DNA from: Nilaparvata lugens | Taxonomy: Eukaryota > Arthropoda > Insecta > Hemiptera > Delphacidae | Length of the DNA stretch: 64,000 bases | Direction of reading: 5' to 3' | Assembly: GCF_014356525.2 (NCBI RefSeq) | Contig: NC_052511.1 | Coordinates: 28,314,639 to 28,378,638, forward strand | Part shown: positions 23,164 to 36,208 of the stretch, piece after piece | Position numbering within the stretch: the first letter of the stretch is position 1 | Layout of the letters: the number at the start of each line of letters is the position of its first letter | Made by a program: the position numbers and the translations under genes | The notes under the pieces: generated by a model | Seen by the model: the letters and a program-made list of their open reading frames with translations, nothing else | What the model was told of the DNA's origin: nothing | The model's database searches: none

Positions 23164-23765
23164 AAACTTACTTGATACACTGAATTTATTAACGATTAGC
23201 CACACCGACTCACTGGAATTCATTTAGCAGAAAAATGTTGTATTTTATTTCACACATTTGAAAATTGTATCACTTTTTGGGTGTTCGCAAACAATCAAGA
23301 GATAGTACGATGGTCGATTCGATCAATTCACTTGAACTGCACTGATTTTTTTCACTTAATTATTATTGTTGAATGCATGACTCACACACTCTATTGATAA
23401 CATACAGAAATCCAATTCGGGTTTTGAATTAGACTGGGTTAGGAGCAGAAAAAAATCGATACAAAATACTATGAAAACTAAACTTACTTGATACACTGAA
23501 TACACTGAAGATTAGCCACACAGACTCACTGACAATTTATTTAGCAAAAAAAATCTATTCTATTTTACAAATTTGAAAATTAAATCACTTGGGAGTTTGC
23601 AAACAATCGAGAGACAGTAGGATGGTTAATTCGATTAATTTCCATGTGAATTGAATTGCACTGATTTCATTTACTCGATTATTCTTGAGTGCATGTCTCA
23701 CCAGTCACTAATCACACACTATTGATAATTCAATTCCACATATAATTCAGACAGAAATTAAATTC
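23164..23765 (-). repeat. Tandem duplication, two units of about 316 and 290 bp
   Basis: The units start near 23164 and 23480. Shared blocks are CTTACTTGATACACTGAA, ATTAGCCACAC.GACTCACTG, GCAAACAATC.AGAGA.AGTA.GATGG and GAACTGCACTGATTT. On the minus strand both units read TCAGTGTATCAA followed by a good donor GTAAGTTT (ends at 23172 and 23488). They could be duplicated promoter and first-exon copies of the minus-strand gene 1, which needs an upstream 5' UTR exon. That use is a guess. Confidence 0.6.
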
Positions 23766-24929
23766 AAAGAAACGACACGAGATAACTAAAAGAATAACAT
23801 GAGGTGAATATTAAGGATTAATCAGTTGTTTTGAAATTACAGTCAAAAATGTTTCCTCATATTGTCAGTATATACGGTACGAATCCACTCTGATCAAGAA
23901 AAATAAAAGAGTTCCTGAACAAGAAAAAGTTTCCAGCAAACCATGAAACGCTTTTTTGATAAGCCTGTCAGTTTCCGAAAATTCATTTACCAATTCTTAA
24001 CGATTGATAGGTACAAAATATGGAGATATCTGACATCGAGAGAGCCATTTGTTTGAACAAATAATGACCATTTCTATGTCACTGAACATAAATGTAATTA
24101 TTATTGGAATCCATTGAAAGTCTATTGCGTAGTTACGATTAAACTTATCTGATGTATGTTTGCTCATCTACAGCTACAATAAATATTGTTCAGAGAATAG
24201 CCAGTGGCTAGATAACCTTGGTTATTCAGTTTGAGTGAATTCTTTCTGTCAATTCTATAGATATAACACACTATGTCAGAAACAATATATTGTTGATAAA
24301 AACTCGTGTAATTCTCATGTTATGGGGAAAACTTTCATCATTCAAAATATATTTTTCATTACAGACAAAAAGCTTATCATAGCTATAGGCTACTATCATG
24401 AAATAGTGGATTACTCATACCCAATCCAAGAATAAGTGCATTGTCCTCTTCACAGTAGAAAGTACATTGTTGAGGCAAAAAGCTTAGGCTGAGCATCAAA
24501 TGAATTGATTGTAATCGTTAGGTTCCCAATGCTACTCTATAACAATCCATTATTTGTAAAAGTGAAATCTACAAGTTCCAATCACCTAGTTGAATAAAAT
24601 GTGTTTAACTCTTCTGAGTAGGCTATAGTTTGTCTCAATCTCTGATAGAAGAACATTTTTAACTTAATAAGTAGAGTTTCTTATTTGAACATTACTTCGA
24701 GTTATAATTCCCAACAGCTCTAATTCATCACAACACGGTCGTGTGTTATGGGAAGGATTTTATATCCTTCTTAGAGAATCGACAATTCTTTGTTGAAACA
24801 CCGCCGATTTATGAAGTTACATCTCATTATTATAATATCGTTATTCTAATTGCATTCAATCTTTATTCTCATTGATTAATTACTTATACTTTGTAAAATT
24901 CATTGAATAAATAGCATTATCGTCAATGT

Positions 24930-24993
24930 GAATTAGTGTAGGCCAGTAAATATTGTAACATACATAAATAAAGAAATCTAATCTAATCTCTCT
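24930..24993 (+). repeat. LINE-type 3' tail ending in (TCTAA)n
   Basis: The sequence CAGTAAATATTGTAACATAC, then ATAAATAAAGAAA and TCTAATCTAATCT looks like the 3' end of a non-LTR retrotransposon with a short repeated tail. A similar end (CCAGTATATATTGTAATCTAC then ATAAATAAAG and CAATCAATC) is found at 31345-31405, and a related one at about 31695-31740. Confidence 0.45.
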
Positions 24994-25189
24994 CTGGTTG
25001 TCTGTCACCCCCATCATTAATCACGCTCTTTTGCTTTCTTCTCGTTTTATATCCTCAACTAAAAAAAATAAGCAGTAGAATATTTATAAGCAGTGTAATA
25101 AATATTATAATGTATAAACATATAGTGTATTACATATTATGATAGTATTACATATTATCTCTCTGGTTCCATCGGTACTCTCTCACTCT

Positions 25190-27382
25190 CTCACTCTCTG
25201 ACATGTGGCTCAGACTCCATGGCATCAAATTGAAGCTTTACCCTCAGTTGATGACATGGTCAAGACTTTCGAGAATTGGACTTCGACTTTGTATGACAAA
25301 CATGCACCTTATGTGACAAGGAGGATCAATAGAGAACGACGAGTACCGTGGATGACAGAAAACATACTTAAAGATGTTGGGACGTAGAGACAAAGCACAT
25401 AGAAAATTTAAAAAGAAATTCGACTAGGACAGTTTGCTAGAGTATAGGAGCCTTAGAAATAGAGTCAAACAGGAATTACGGAACTCAAAGATTAGGTACT
25501 CGAATTCGTTCATGACAACCAATAGACACGACTCTCAATCCCTTTGGCAGGGAATAAAAGAATTCGGGCTTGGTAAGCAGAAATCAAATCCCCAAATTGA
25601 TTTACCATTGGACAATATAGATGACCATTTCGTTTCACATTCCAACCAACGCCACGAAGTTGTCATTGGTAATCATATCAATGATCTTGAAGAGCAGGTT
25701 ACAAACTTAGATATACCACTTATTGATCAATTTCATTTCCATCCAATCTCAGAAGAAAACACTTTCAAAGCAATTCAACGTATTCATAGTAATGCTATGG
25801 GTGTAGACAAAATTCCTATTAAATTTATCAAGAAGATGTTATTTGCTGTTCTACCAACAATTACATACATTTTCAACAAGTCACTTGAAGAAGGCAATTT
25901 CCCTGAAAACTGGAAGTTTGCTCTGGTTCGCCCTCTCAATAAAATTGCATCACCCAATAAAGTTGAGGATTTCAGACCAATCAGTATTTTACCTGCATTG
26001 TCCAAAGTGCTAGAAATACTTATTCATGCTCAAGTTTTAAAATTTCTAGACAACAATAGAAAGCTTCATAACTTTCAATCAGGTTTTAGGAAATTCCATT
26101 CAACTGAGACAGCTCTTCTTCGTTTCACTGATGATATAAGGTCAGCTATGGACGAAAGAAAATGCACCATCTTCACCCTATTTGATTTTTCTAATGCATT
26201 TGATACTGTTGATCATAAAGTTCTTTTAAATGAGTTAGCTATTCTTGGTTTTAGTCACAACTCCCTAGTTTGGTTCAAATCCTATTTCTTAGGTAGGTAA
26301 CAATGTGTTTCTGTTGGTGAAAAAAAGTCAAATTGGAAAAATGTTATGCATGGAGTACCACAAGGTTCAATTTTAGGCCCTCTCCTATTCACTTTGTATG
26401 CTAACAACCTTTCTTCCATTATTAAGTTCTCCAACTTCCATACTTATGCAAATGACCTTGAAATTTATTTAAGCTGTCCCATAGCAAAAATAGATGAAAC
26501 AGTTGGAATTATGAATCAAGATATCAATTCGATATTTGAATGAACAAAGAAAAATGGCCTTAAGCTTAATCCCATCAAAACACAACCCATTATAATTGGA
26601 TATTCCCAACTTATAAACAATATTGACCTTGAATCGATTCACAAAATTAGTGTAGATGGTAATGACATTCCTTACTGTAGCTCAGTGAAAAATTTAGGAA
26701 TTATTATGAATAATACTCTTGACTGGTCAAAACAAGTGAACAAAACATGTAAAAAGGTATTTTCAGCCATGCATTCATTGAAGAAAATGCACAATATCCT
26801 CCCTAGAAACATTATATTGTTATTGGTTCAATCTCTTATCTCCCCACATTTAATGTATTGTAATTCTGTTCTCAACGATATGGAAGTCACTCTGAATGAT
26901 AAACTACAGCGTTGCCAAAATTATTGTTCACGTTTCGTCTACTCTCTTCAACGTCATGAACATATCACCACTGCCCACATTGCCAGTTCAACATTGAAGC
27001 TTCCCGATCAAAGATGTTTTCGAATAGTCAAGCTTGTTAGAGATATCTTGAAATATGGAAATGCGAACTATTTCAAAGATGGTTTCTGAAGGTAGGAGGA
27101 TAGATGCTTCACATACTAGAACCAGAGAAAGTACTTTAAGGATATCCAACCATCGAACCACTATTTTCACAAAATCCTCTTTAGTCAGTTAGTCAGTGCC
27201 TGTCGTGCATGGAATGCACTTCCTGTTTCCATCAGGTCCATCGAGAGCCGAGCGAGCTTCATCCTGACTTTAAAAACATCTTTGATGTTTCATCTGAAAC
27301 ATTTCATGATTGAAACTGTCCGGCCCTAGAACGATCACATGACAACCCATCCCACCAGTACAAAACTATAAACCTGTTATAG

Positions 27383-27385
<3 letters not shown>
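25190..27385 (+). pseudogene. Decayed Jockey/CR1-group LINE (ORF2 linker, reverse transcriptase, 3' UTR)
   Basis: The frame opens in the linker before the RT (DKHAPYVTRRINRERRVPWM). After a break near 25385 a 288-codon stretch carries the RT fingers and palm: GVDKIPIKFIKK, FRPISILPALSKVLE, QSGFRKFHSTETALL and LFDFSNAFDTVDHK. A stop at 26298 interrupts it; next come HGVPQGSILGPLLF and the active site, here YAND instead of YADD (26444-26455). More stops follow, then the thumb (SVKNLGIIMNNTLDW). The endonuclease domain is missing. The catalytic Asp change and several frame breaks show it is dead. The 3' UTR ends in (TA)n, as in the copies at 3.3 and 5.3 kb. Confidence 0.85.
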
Positions 27386-27425
<40 letters not shown>

Positions 27426-27431
27426 ATATAA
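27386..27431. repeat. (TA)n tail of the LINE
   Basis: About 45 bp of TA repeats with a GT interruption follow the LINE end CTGTTATAGAATAAATTA. Confidence 0.85.
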
Positions 27432-27515
27432 ACTCATGTTATTTTAATTATCCACTGCATACTGCCATATATTACTGAGAGTTGATTACCCTGATCTACT
27501 TTCAGCCTACTCCAT
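27432..27515 (+). repeat. Flank segment shared with 1-92 (inverted)
   Basis: AACTCATGTTATTTTAATTA and the following 60 bp are the reverse complement of the left edge of the window. Confidence 0.6.
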
Positions 27516-27716
27516 TTTATTAATCCATGATTTGATCTTATCAACCTATATAATTATTTTACTTTATTGATTTTCTGTTTTTTTTTTACTTTCCTTGCCC
27601 TATTACCATAGGTGAGGAAAGTATTGCTTTCAAAAAAAACTAAGGTACCCTAATTTTAAGTTTTCTATACATTTCAAGGTCCCCCGAGTGCAAGAAGATG
27701 ATTTTTGGGTGTTGGT

Positions 27717-28545
<829 letters not shown>

Positions 28546-28650
28546 AACACAATAACTCCATTCCTAATCAACCGATTGACTTGAAATTTCAAATTCAAGG
28601 TTTTTATATCATGAGGATCTGACAATAAGAAACTCGATGGAATTTAATTC

Positions 28651-29140
28651 AAAATGGCGGATAATTACTAAAAAATCTTGTTTTTCACGGTTTTCTTGAA
28701 AACGGCTCTAACAATTCACTTCAAATTTATACCTAGGATAGCTATTTATGAGCCCTATCAACTGACATGAGTCTCATTTCTGGGAAAATTGCAGGAGCTC
28801 CATAATATTCTTGAGAAAAATGGCGGATAATTAATAAAAAAACATGTTTTTCAAGGTTTTCTCGAAAACGGCTCTAACGATTTTCTTCAAATTTCTACCA
28901 TGGATATCTATTTATAAGCCCTATCAACTGACATGAGTCTCATTTCTGGGAAAATTGCAGGAGCTCCGTAATATTCTTGAGAAAAATGGCGGATAATTAA
29001 TAAAAAACCATGTTTTTCACGATTTTTTCAAAAATGACATGACCAATTTTTTCAAATTCATACCCTGTATAGTTATTTATCAGCTCTATCAACTGGCATG
29101 AGTTTCCTTTCTGGGAAACTAATAGGGGGTCCACCCCATT
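28651..29140 (+). repeat. Three tandem units of 166 bp
   Basis: AAAATGGCGG occurs at 28651, 28817 and 28983, exactly 166 bp apart. Each unit continues with ATAATTA, TGTTTTTCA, the GGTTTTCTCGAAAACGGCTC block (weaker in unit 3) and CCTATCAACTGACATGAGTC. Units 1 and 2 are closest; unit 3 is more diverged and runs into a distinct end. Confidence 0.85.
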
Positions 29141-29215
29141 GAGAAGTGGACTTTGTAACCTCCTTCTCGTGCATGAGGTAGGTAGGTAGAGCAGTTCATA
29201 AAAACACATAGTCGA

Positions 29216-31340
29216 GATATTTCATCTGTAGAACAGCTGTTTTGATGACTTTAAAAAAAAAAATCATCGAATTTCATAATTCGCACAAAGGAAAAAGTAC
29301 TCTTGAAACAATTATATATACACATATACAGAAGTCTGATCGTAGTTTCAAATATGTTGCCACCTATCGTCATTGTTAAATCTCACTTACCGTTTTCCAT
29401 TTTCTAAGTTACCTATCTATTTTGTTTTTAAGTTTATAGACGATGTTTTTCTATCAGCTGTTTTTAGTGTCTACAACCCACTGCCTTTTGTATTGCTGTC
29501 GAGATTTCATGGCCACTTGTAGATTCTAGGAAATATGATCATTGTTAGTATTGATTTCGACAGATCAATCTGCGCTATACATCTCGCCGTTCACCGTTTC
29601 AAAATTGATTCATTAGTTTTCATTTTATCTTCATTCCAAGTTTTTCATGTGCGTCACAGCTTGCAGTGTACATGAAATTTTTCTTCAGTGTTGAAACTTC
29701 TTAATTCATTCAGTGTTCAATCCAATTTCATCTTATGTTTTGGATCTCGCATCTAGCTTGCAATTTGGATCTTTTGCAATGCTACTCATTGAAGAATCGA
29801 GTTCTTCTTTCACATCGTCTTGTATCTGGTAACACTACAACTGTATGTTCGGATTCAATCTCGCCATCGCCTTTGGAGTGTCCTCGTCGGAGTTTCATCG
29901 GTTTCTTATAACAGTGAGGGGTTCACTGTTGTCAGCCTAGAGTTGTCCTGCATTCCTGCTGATCTCCAGAACTTGGTCTGAGGTTCTCTTCCTGATCTGC
30001 ACCACCTGCGTGGACACGCTGGTGTTCGTCTCCAGCTGCTGCTACTTTAAACTTTCTGAGCTAAGTCCTATATTTAACATTTTTGATGTTCTCACATCAT
30101 GTCAACTGTAGCAAAATATCCACTTTGGTTAGAGATCTTGAGCTATCTCTTCTAAATTGGATATTTTGAGTGTAAAGTACATTTGCTTTATCTTCCCAGA
30201 CTTGTCCTAATTTATCAGTGAATCTTGTATTCAATATTATCTTAATATTCAGTGAATCTTTCTAATTGAGTGTTTTCCATTAATTTTTTTAAGCTTTCAT
30301 CTTCCATTGATGATTGTATCTTTTTAGTTGTTTAAAATTGACAATAATTAGTAGGCCTAACCTTCATTTTGAATAATTGTTATTTGTTTTCAATTATTAA
30401 TTCATATTAATGTATTTTCATTTTGATATCTAAAAGTTTAAATAGTCTCACAAAGTTCAAATAGTACATCAGTAATTACATCAGTTTGATTACATTCAAT
30501 TTTTGATTACTCTTGTATTTGTTACTTGAGCACTTTTTCAATTTGAGCATTAAATTAAATTTGAATTGTGATTCTTTTCAATATTTAGTAACTTTCATTA
30601 TTCATCAAGTCTGTTGTTTAAATTAATTTTTAATCATCAACTATTTTAAAATTCTCATAGCTCTCTCAGTTAAAATTGCACTACAAACATTTTAATTAAA
30701 CTTGTGATTATATTCAACCTTTCATTTGGTATTTTTTATTTCAATCTCAATCCTGAGTTACCATTTGCTGTACATGCCAATTTGTTTTCATTCAATACAT
30801 ATTATGTAAGCACATTGGATCTTTCCTCCTTTCAAATTTATATGTGGATTTTGTTAGTCTCTGATTACTTTACTAAATTTCATAACCTACAAATGCACCC
30901 CTTTATACAGTCCACTCTTTTGCTTAGACAAATTTCACAGTCATTATGTTATTCCCCTAAATTATTCTCGTTTAAGAACGGGGCTTACAGTTCAATGAGC
31001 AAGGAAAGTTGTGTGAGTGTACCACACCAGATTTTTTCTCTTAAATATTCATATTAATTAAAACTTTTACAATATTTCCATTTAAAAATAAACCCTTAGT
31101 TTAATTTATGAAATTAACGTTTTGGTAGAGAGTTAGTGGGAAGGATATTTTTAATATTCTTTCCGAAGAATGGACATTGATATGTCCAAAGCTCCGCCAA
31201 TTATGTAGATGCATAACAATATAATTATCTATAGTTATTATATTACAAATTGCTTTTTCATATCATATACAGTTCAATAATTATTTTCTTAGTCTATATT
31301 ATGTAAATTCATCTATAGTTTTGCTGTATTGTAAGCTATT
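29216..31340. other. Intergenic, nothing firmly recognised
   Basis: A T-rich stretch. 29850-30060 is less AT-rich than its surroundings. A 117-codon frame at 30704-31057 resembles no known family and has the composition of AT-rich noise. The block may be the untranslated part of a retroelement whose 3' tail lies at 31345-31405. Confidence 0.4.
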
Positions 31341-31344
31341 GTAT

Positions 31345-31505
31345 ATAAGTGTATAAGCCAGTATATATTGTAATCTACATAAATAAAGTACTCAATCAAT
31401 CAATCAAATCAATATCTCTATCTCTAGGGTCAAGTGTAAGAGAGGGCCGACTGCGCTCTAACTTCGCCCTCCTAGGTCAAAAATAAAGGCAGACATTATA
31501 TCCTA
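31345..31505 (+). repeat. LINE-type 3' tail with (CAAT)n and an adjoining GC-richer module
   Basis: AGCCAGTATATATTGTAATC, ATAAATAAAG and then CAATCAATCAATCAAATCAA form a typical non-LTR tail. It is followed by AGAGAGGGCCGACTGCGCTC and TTCGCCCTCCTAGGTCAAAA, a GC-richer module ending in AATAAAGGCAG. Confidence 0.45.
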
Positions 31506-33848
31506 TTCTCACTCTCTTTCTTTCTCTCTCTCTTTTCTCTGATATGAATAGATCTCTGTTTATTATTTTAAATAATTAAAACTCTGTTCATAAGTATTAC
31601 TTGACTAATTCATTAATGATCATTTTCATTTTCCTCTTCCTTTCATCTTTTCCACGTGTCTTCTATTCTTGACCTCTGAAAAATTGTCCATTACAAAATT
31701 ATTGTAATCTGTATAAATAAATTACTCGATCAATCAATTAATTTTATTTCATTGCATTGTACGATATTTTCTCCATTATTTGTATATCGGTAACTAGTTT
31801 CTGATTTTTATTAGTTATAAAACATGTTATTGAATTAAAATTTTTTTTTTCTTGTTATTTCCTTGATATCATGTAAGTTTTTTAGTGTTTAGTCATATAA
31901 TAAAGCAATCTTTAACGTATACCTTTCCTCTGGTTTAGTCTTATATCAGACCTGGCTAGGAAGATATTATATTCAAAATAAAATATCAAATATTTCTCTT
32001 ACTATTGCTAGCTCTCTCTCTCTCCCACACGCTCTCTCTCTTCTCTCAATCATCCTTCATATTCATAAGTAATATTGTGTCTGCCTTCTCTCATTTATTC
32101 TCCTAGACTGTCTCTCTTTCTCTCAGAAGCACTTTTTCGTATTCGCTATAAAAGCATGAGGATCATGACATTCCAAAGTTATCTCAAGTGCTGAACAGAA
32201 ATATTGCGTACGCCTTGAACATTTTCAACGAACTTGGATAAGTTTCGACCTAAAATGAAGTTTCAGATAGAACACATAAACAGGTGGAACACATGCTAAA
32301 CGTAATAACGAGAAAACATTGTATGTAGGAAACATTTCGAGATTTAAACTATGAAAATGTATCTTTTTACAGTTAATTATAACTTTTAGAAGATACAGGT
32401 ACTGCAACGTAATTCATTTATGCATTTTATGCTCAATAAATCAAGGCTTACGCTTACGAAATAGGCACATTTCAAGAATATTTGAATATCCAAAATACAC
32501 ATAGGCTACTCGTGTTCATTGGAACCTATTCTGGAACAGAATAGGATATACTGTATTCATAGAAGGGTTTTGGAATAGGGCATAGAAGAGCCGGTACAAG
32601 GAATAACATTATTTGAACAATTATGTTTATTATCTGATTACACAATTTTAGTGCACTAGAAGTAGAAGCTATTCAGTAGGTATTATTGTAAATTTTAATA
32701 CAATTTTAGTTTGAATGAAGGATGATAATAGTCTGTTATATTCACACATAACATTTTATCCATCATTCGATATGAATAACTAGATAAATACATGTTCAAA
32801 GGAAGTAAATAGCATCACTCATAAGTTGATCAATAATGATAACTATCGAATTAAGAATTTGAATATGTTCTAAAATGAGAGAGCAGATGTCAAAATATTG
32901 TAAGGATACCAGATCCAAATATCAGAATATAAGTTATAAGAAATTTAAATGCTATGAATAGACGGAGTCACAAGAAAGAGTAATTGAATATGAATACAAT
33001 TATTTTCATCAGTTCGATTCACTGGATCAGCGTGGGTAGTTGATCTTGTAAAAATAGTTGTGAGAGACAAAAAATTGTCATAATATGGTTAGTTAAGTTC
33101 AATATAGGCCTACACATATACACATATCTATAATAGACAATTCATTATAAAAAATAACCATTATTCCTTATGATATTAGTGTATAAAAGTTTAAAAAATA
33201 AACATTTCATATTTCTCATTCTATGCAAAAAAAAAATACTGTAACATCATGAATTTATAGTATACGATAGTAATATACGTAATAATAGTAATACACGATA
33301 ATCATCTTTACATAATTTTTTCAATTCTTTACATGCTATACTTCAATATAATCCAGCTTTGCCAACTGGTAGCATTTATTAAAGAAAATTATTCCACAGA
33401 AATTCTATTCCTTATCCATTTCTCATAGTAAGACCCAGATAGTGGTTTCCTGAGTGAGCTACGTATAGCAATCATGATGATGTAAGTTACAGTGAAGTGT
33501 TAGAATGAATCTTAGTTTTGATGTGCATTTGCCTAATGTAAATTCACGGTGTGTTATTTTGAAGGTTCGAATTGAGATGGAATTTACACTGTCATGTCAC
33601 ATTGAAGGTTCGAAATATGTTAGAAAGTGCATCAGATAGAATTTTCTAAATATTCTTCTTTCTGCTAGTATTGGATTTGATTCGTTGAATTCTTCTAATG
33701 GAGACCAAAATAAGGTAAAAATTCATTTTTTAGCAGCACTATAAAAATACTGTTCTATTTCACAAAAAAGTAGAATTGGTGCAAATTATTAGAAGAGGAA
33801 AAAATGCTCATAATACCTAAATTAATACCTAATACCTATTATTAATAA
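31506..33848. other. Intergenic, nothing recognised
   Basis: AT-rich sequence with short CT-rich tracts (31510-31545, 32010-32050 and 32100-32125) and no supported gene. A tail-like end similar to the one at 31.4 kb may lie at 31695-31740. Confidence 0.4.
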
Positions 33849-34087
33849 CTAGCAGGAACCCGTGGTTCGCAAGGATCTATTTTCAAACTTGATAATCTGA
33901 AAACTTGACGTAATGAAATCTAGAAAGAATTGAAAATAGGCCTATAACCATCCTTAGTTAATTAAGAATCTAGCCTATATGCAAAATTTCAAGTTAATTA
34001 GTCCTATAGTTCAGACGTGATGATGCGTCAAACATAATTCTCCTATCCCGTACGTGTGTATAAGCCAACTCTTTATTTTATTATAGA
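33849..34087 (-). mobile_element. Short Helitron-like element (239 bp)
   Basis: On the minus strand it starts A/TCTATAATAAAG and ends CACGGGTTCCTGCTAG/T. A small hairpin lies just before the end, around CGAACCACGGG. Helitrons start with TC, end with CTRR after a hairpin and insert between A and T; all fit here. It has a near-identical partner at 44098-44328 inside the duplicated block. Confidence 0.55.
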
Positions 34088-34296
34088 TATGGTTAACAAC
34101 TGCAAGAGATAGGAGTGTGGAACAGAATAGTTGTGAAACTATGATAGCGCCAGAAGTGTCTCAAACATAATAGTAGGTACTACATGAACTTTTTGAAAGT
34201 GATTTGAAAACAAAATGTTAAAACAACAGAACTGAAAGTTTTCAACCTTATCATTCTACCTCCATTTAGAGAGGCTTTTGTTTGAGCCGAATGAAA

Positions 34297-35214
34297 TCTT
34301 CTATATAATATATTACCGTATATAAAAATGAATGTCTGTTTGTTCCCTATGACTTGAAAAATACTTGACATAACGACATGAAACTTTGGGAATATGTTGT
34401 GTGGATATTGGGGATGGTTTCTGACCAGAAATTTTAAAAGGGTGGCTGATAATGATTATTTAATAATCCATTTTACAGACCTATGTTTTCGAAATTGTCA
34501 GCCAAGCGGCTACCGAAGAACGGAAAGATGATCATGATTCAAGATCATATTGGGATAATATTTAGATTTAGCATCTAAAGTTACCAGCTGTAATAAACAC
34601 ATCACCCTATGATAAATTTTATAGGCTACTGGTATTACAACGGTAGTTTAGAGTTGAAGTATAGTTGATTGATACCAGCTGTAGATAATGGTTCCTTAGA
34701 AGACCTATACAAATAATTATCACTCCCCTATCAATGAGTAACCGGAAAATGTTGGAAAAAAATTATTCACCTCATGGAAGAGATTTGTTCATATTGCATT
34801 CATCAATGGCAGAATAATTTACATTTTTTTTCAATTTAGCTTAGCTTATATTCATCCTAAAATGGAAGATGGAAAGAATATGTAATTCTGTGTGTTTCAT
34901 TGTACATCGCATATTTCCTGGACCATCTAATGAAAATCAACAACTATGAAAACATTGAATTCATCCTTGAAACACTGATTTATCCTATTTATTTATTTTT
35001 TTAATTCAACACTCTACTGTTAGATATTACTACCAATTGATTGAGAAGAATATGTTTTGGGAATAATGAATGCTGCATGACTAAGCACAAAGGAAGTCCG
35101 TATTCAGATGTAAATGAAAATATTGATTGTCAGATACATTTTATGATTCACCAAATAAGTGTGACATGAGGTACATTGATTTTTTGGCGGTACGAAGTTC
35201 GCCAGGTAAGCTAG
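34297..35214 (+). mobile_element. Possible Helitron-like element, 918 bp
   Basis: It begins A/TCTTCTATATAATATATTA, runs into AAAAATGAATGTCTGTTTG and ends in a hairpin-like GGCGGTACGAAGTTCGCC, then AGGTAAGCTAG/T. These features match Helitron ends. No helicase is encoded. In the second copy of the block (44.5-45.4 kb) the start is deleted and CTAG is mutated. Confidence 0.45.
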
Positions 35215-35971
35215 TTGTAAATGAAGCTTTATTATTAATAGTCAACGCTGGAAAAAGACAGGCTCAATCACCAGGAATACTATAAATTCTATGAGGGACC
35301 AGTAAGCCATTACCTTTGAGTAGTTTAATCACTTCCATTATAGACACTGGATACATTATTGTCAATCAATACGTATGAAATTTATTAGCTACAAAATAAT
35401 AAACTTTGATTGAAGTGACCCCGACTACTACAATATGAATAACCATTTAGATCAAATATAAGAAATTACTCACATCTCTCATCAACTCGTACTTTTTGTT
35501 CACAAAATATTAACACAAAAATATAAGTTACAGTATATTGAATGAACTCACGTCTAGTACCGTACTCAAGTGTGTCTTTTTCTGGCTGTGCTACAAATAA
35601 ATGTAGGTTCATGTTTGACATCTCGTTTTTGTAATCTTGTCTATTAAGAAATTTTTCAATGTTATTTTTGTTTGCAATAAAATTTAAATTTGAAAAAAGA
35701 ATTATCAACAAACTCCCAACCAAAGAAAATCTCTGTGTTCTGTTCTAATCGGAATGTAACTATGGAACAAACACATGGCAAGCTTGCACTTTCGATCCAA
35801 AGAAAATAAAATTTGATCAGCTGATTGATAAAATTATTTTAAGCTTTCCAATGATTACAACATATGTTAGAATACCATGTGTCAATTATTATTTCAGTTC
35901 CATATGGCATTCACCTTACAATGTTCATAACCTTACTAAATATGATCCTTTTTCATCCCTTGAAACCCTTA

Positions 35972-36208
35972 AGGTGCGTACAGACTTTCGCTCTGCTCCG
36001 CAACCGAACGTCACTCCAGCAGAGCGATTGATGATCGACCGGCGAGCAAGAGTGGTTCGACCGGGGAACGCGAGAAGATCTAACATCTTCCCTAACGTTC
36101 ATGATGGGTGCGTGGGAGGAGCGACTGTGGTTCGATGGAGGAACGAGGGCGGTACGAGGGCGGAGCGTGCTCGGTGTGGGTTGGAAGCGCGTATATGTGT
36201 ACGCAGCT
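35972..36208. mobile_element. GC-rich MITE with TTA target duplication (PIF/Harbinger-like)
   Basis: This 237-bp element has 10-bp terminal inverted repeats AGGTGCGTAC and AGCTGCGTAC (read inward), flanked by TTA at 35969-35971 and 36209-36211. The second copy of the surrounding block preserves the empty site (CCTTAGAGGC near 46230), which proves the insertion and its 3-bp target duplication. It is strikingly GC-rich inside an AT-rich region and has internal repeats (AGTGGTTCGACCGGGGAACG and CTGTGGTTCGATGGAGGAAC). The reading frames across it are not genes. Confidence 0.85.

Noticed and set aside
28651..29140. CRISPR-like array
   Set aside because: Three 166-bp tandem units in a eukaryotic dispersed element, with no short repeats and unique spacers.
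30704..31057. 117-codon frame
   Set aside because: Composition is Phe/Leu/Ser-rich as expected for AT-rich random sequence; no motif seen.
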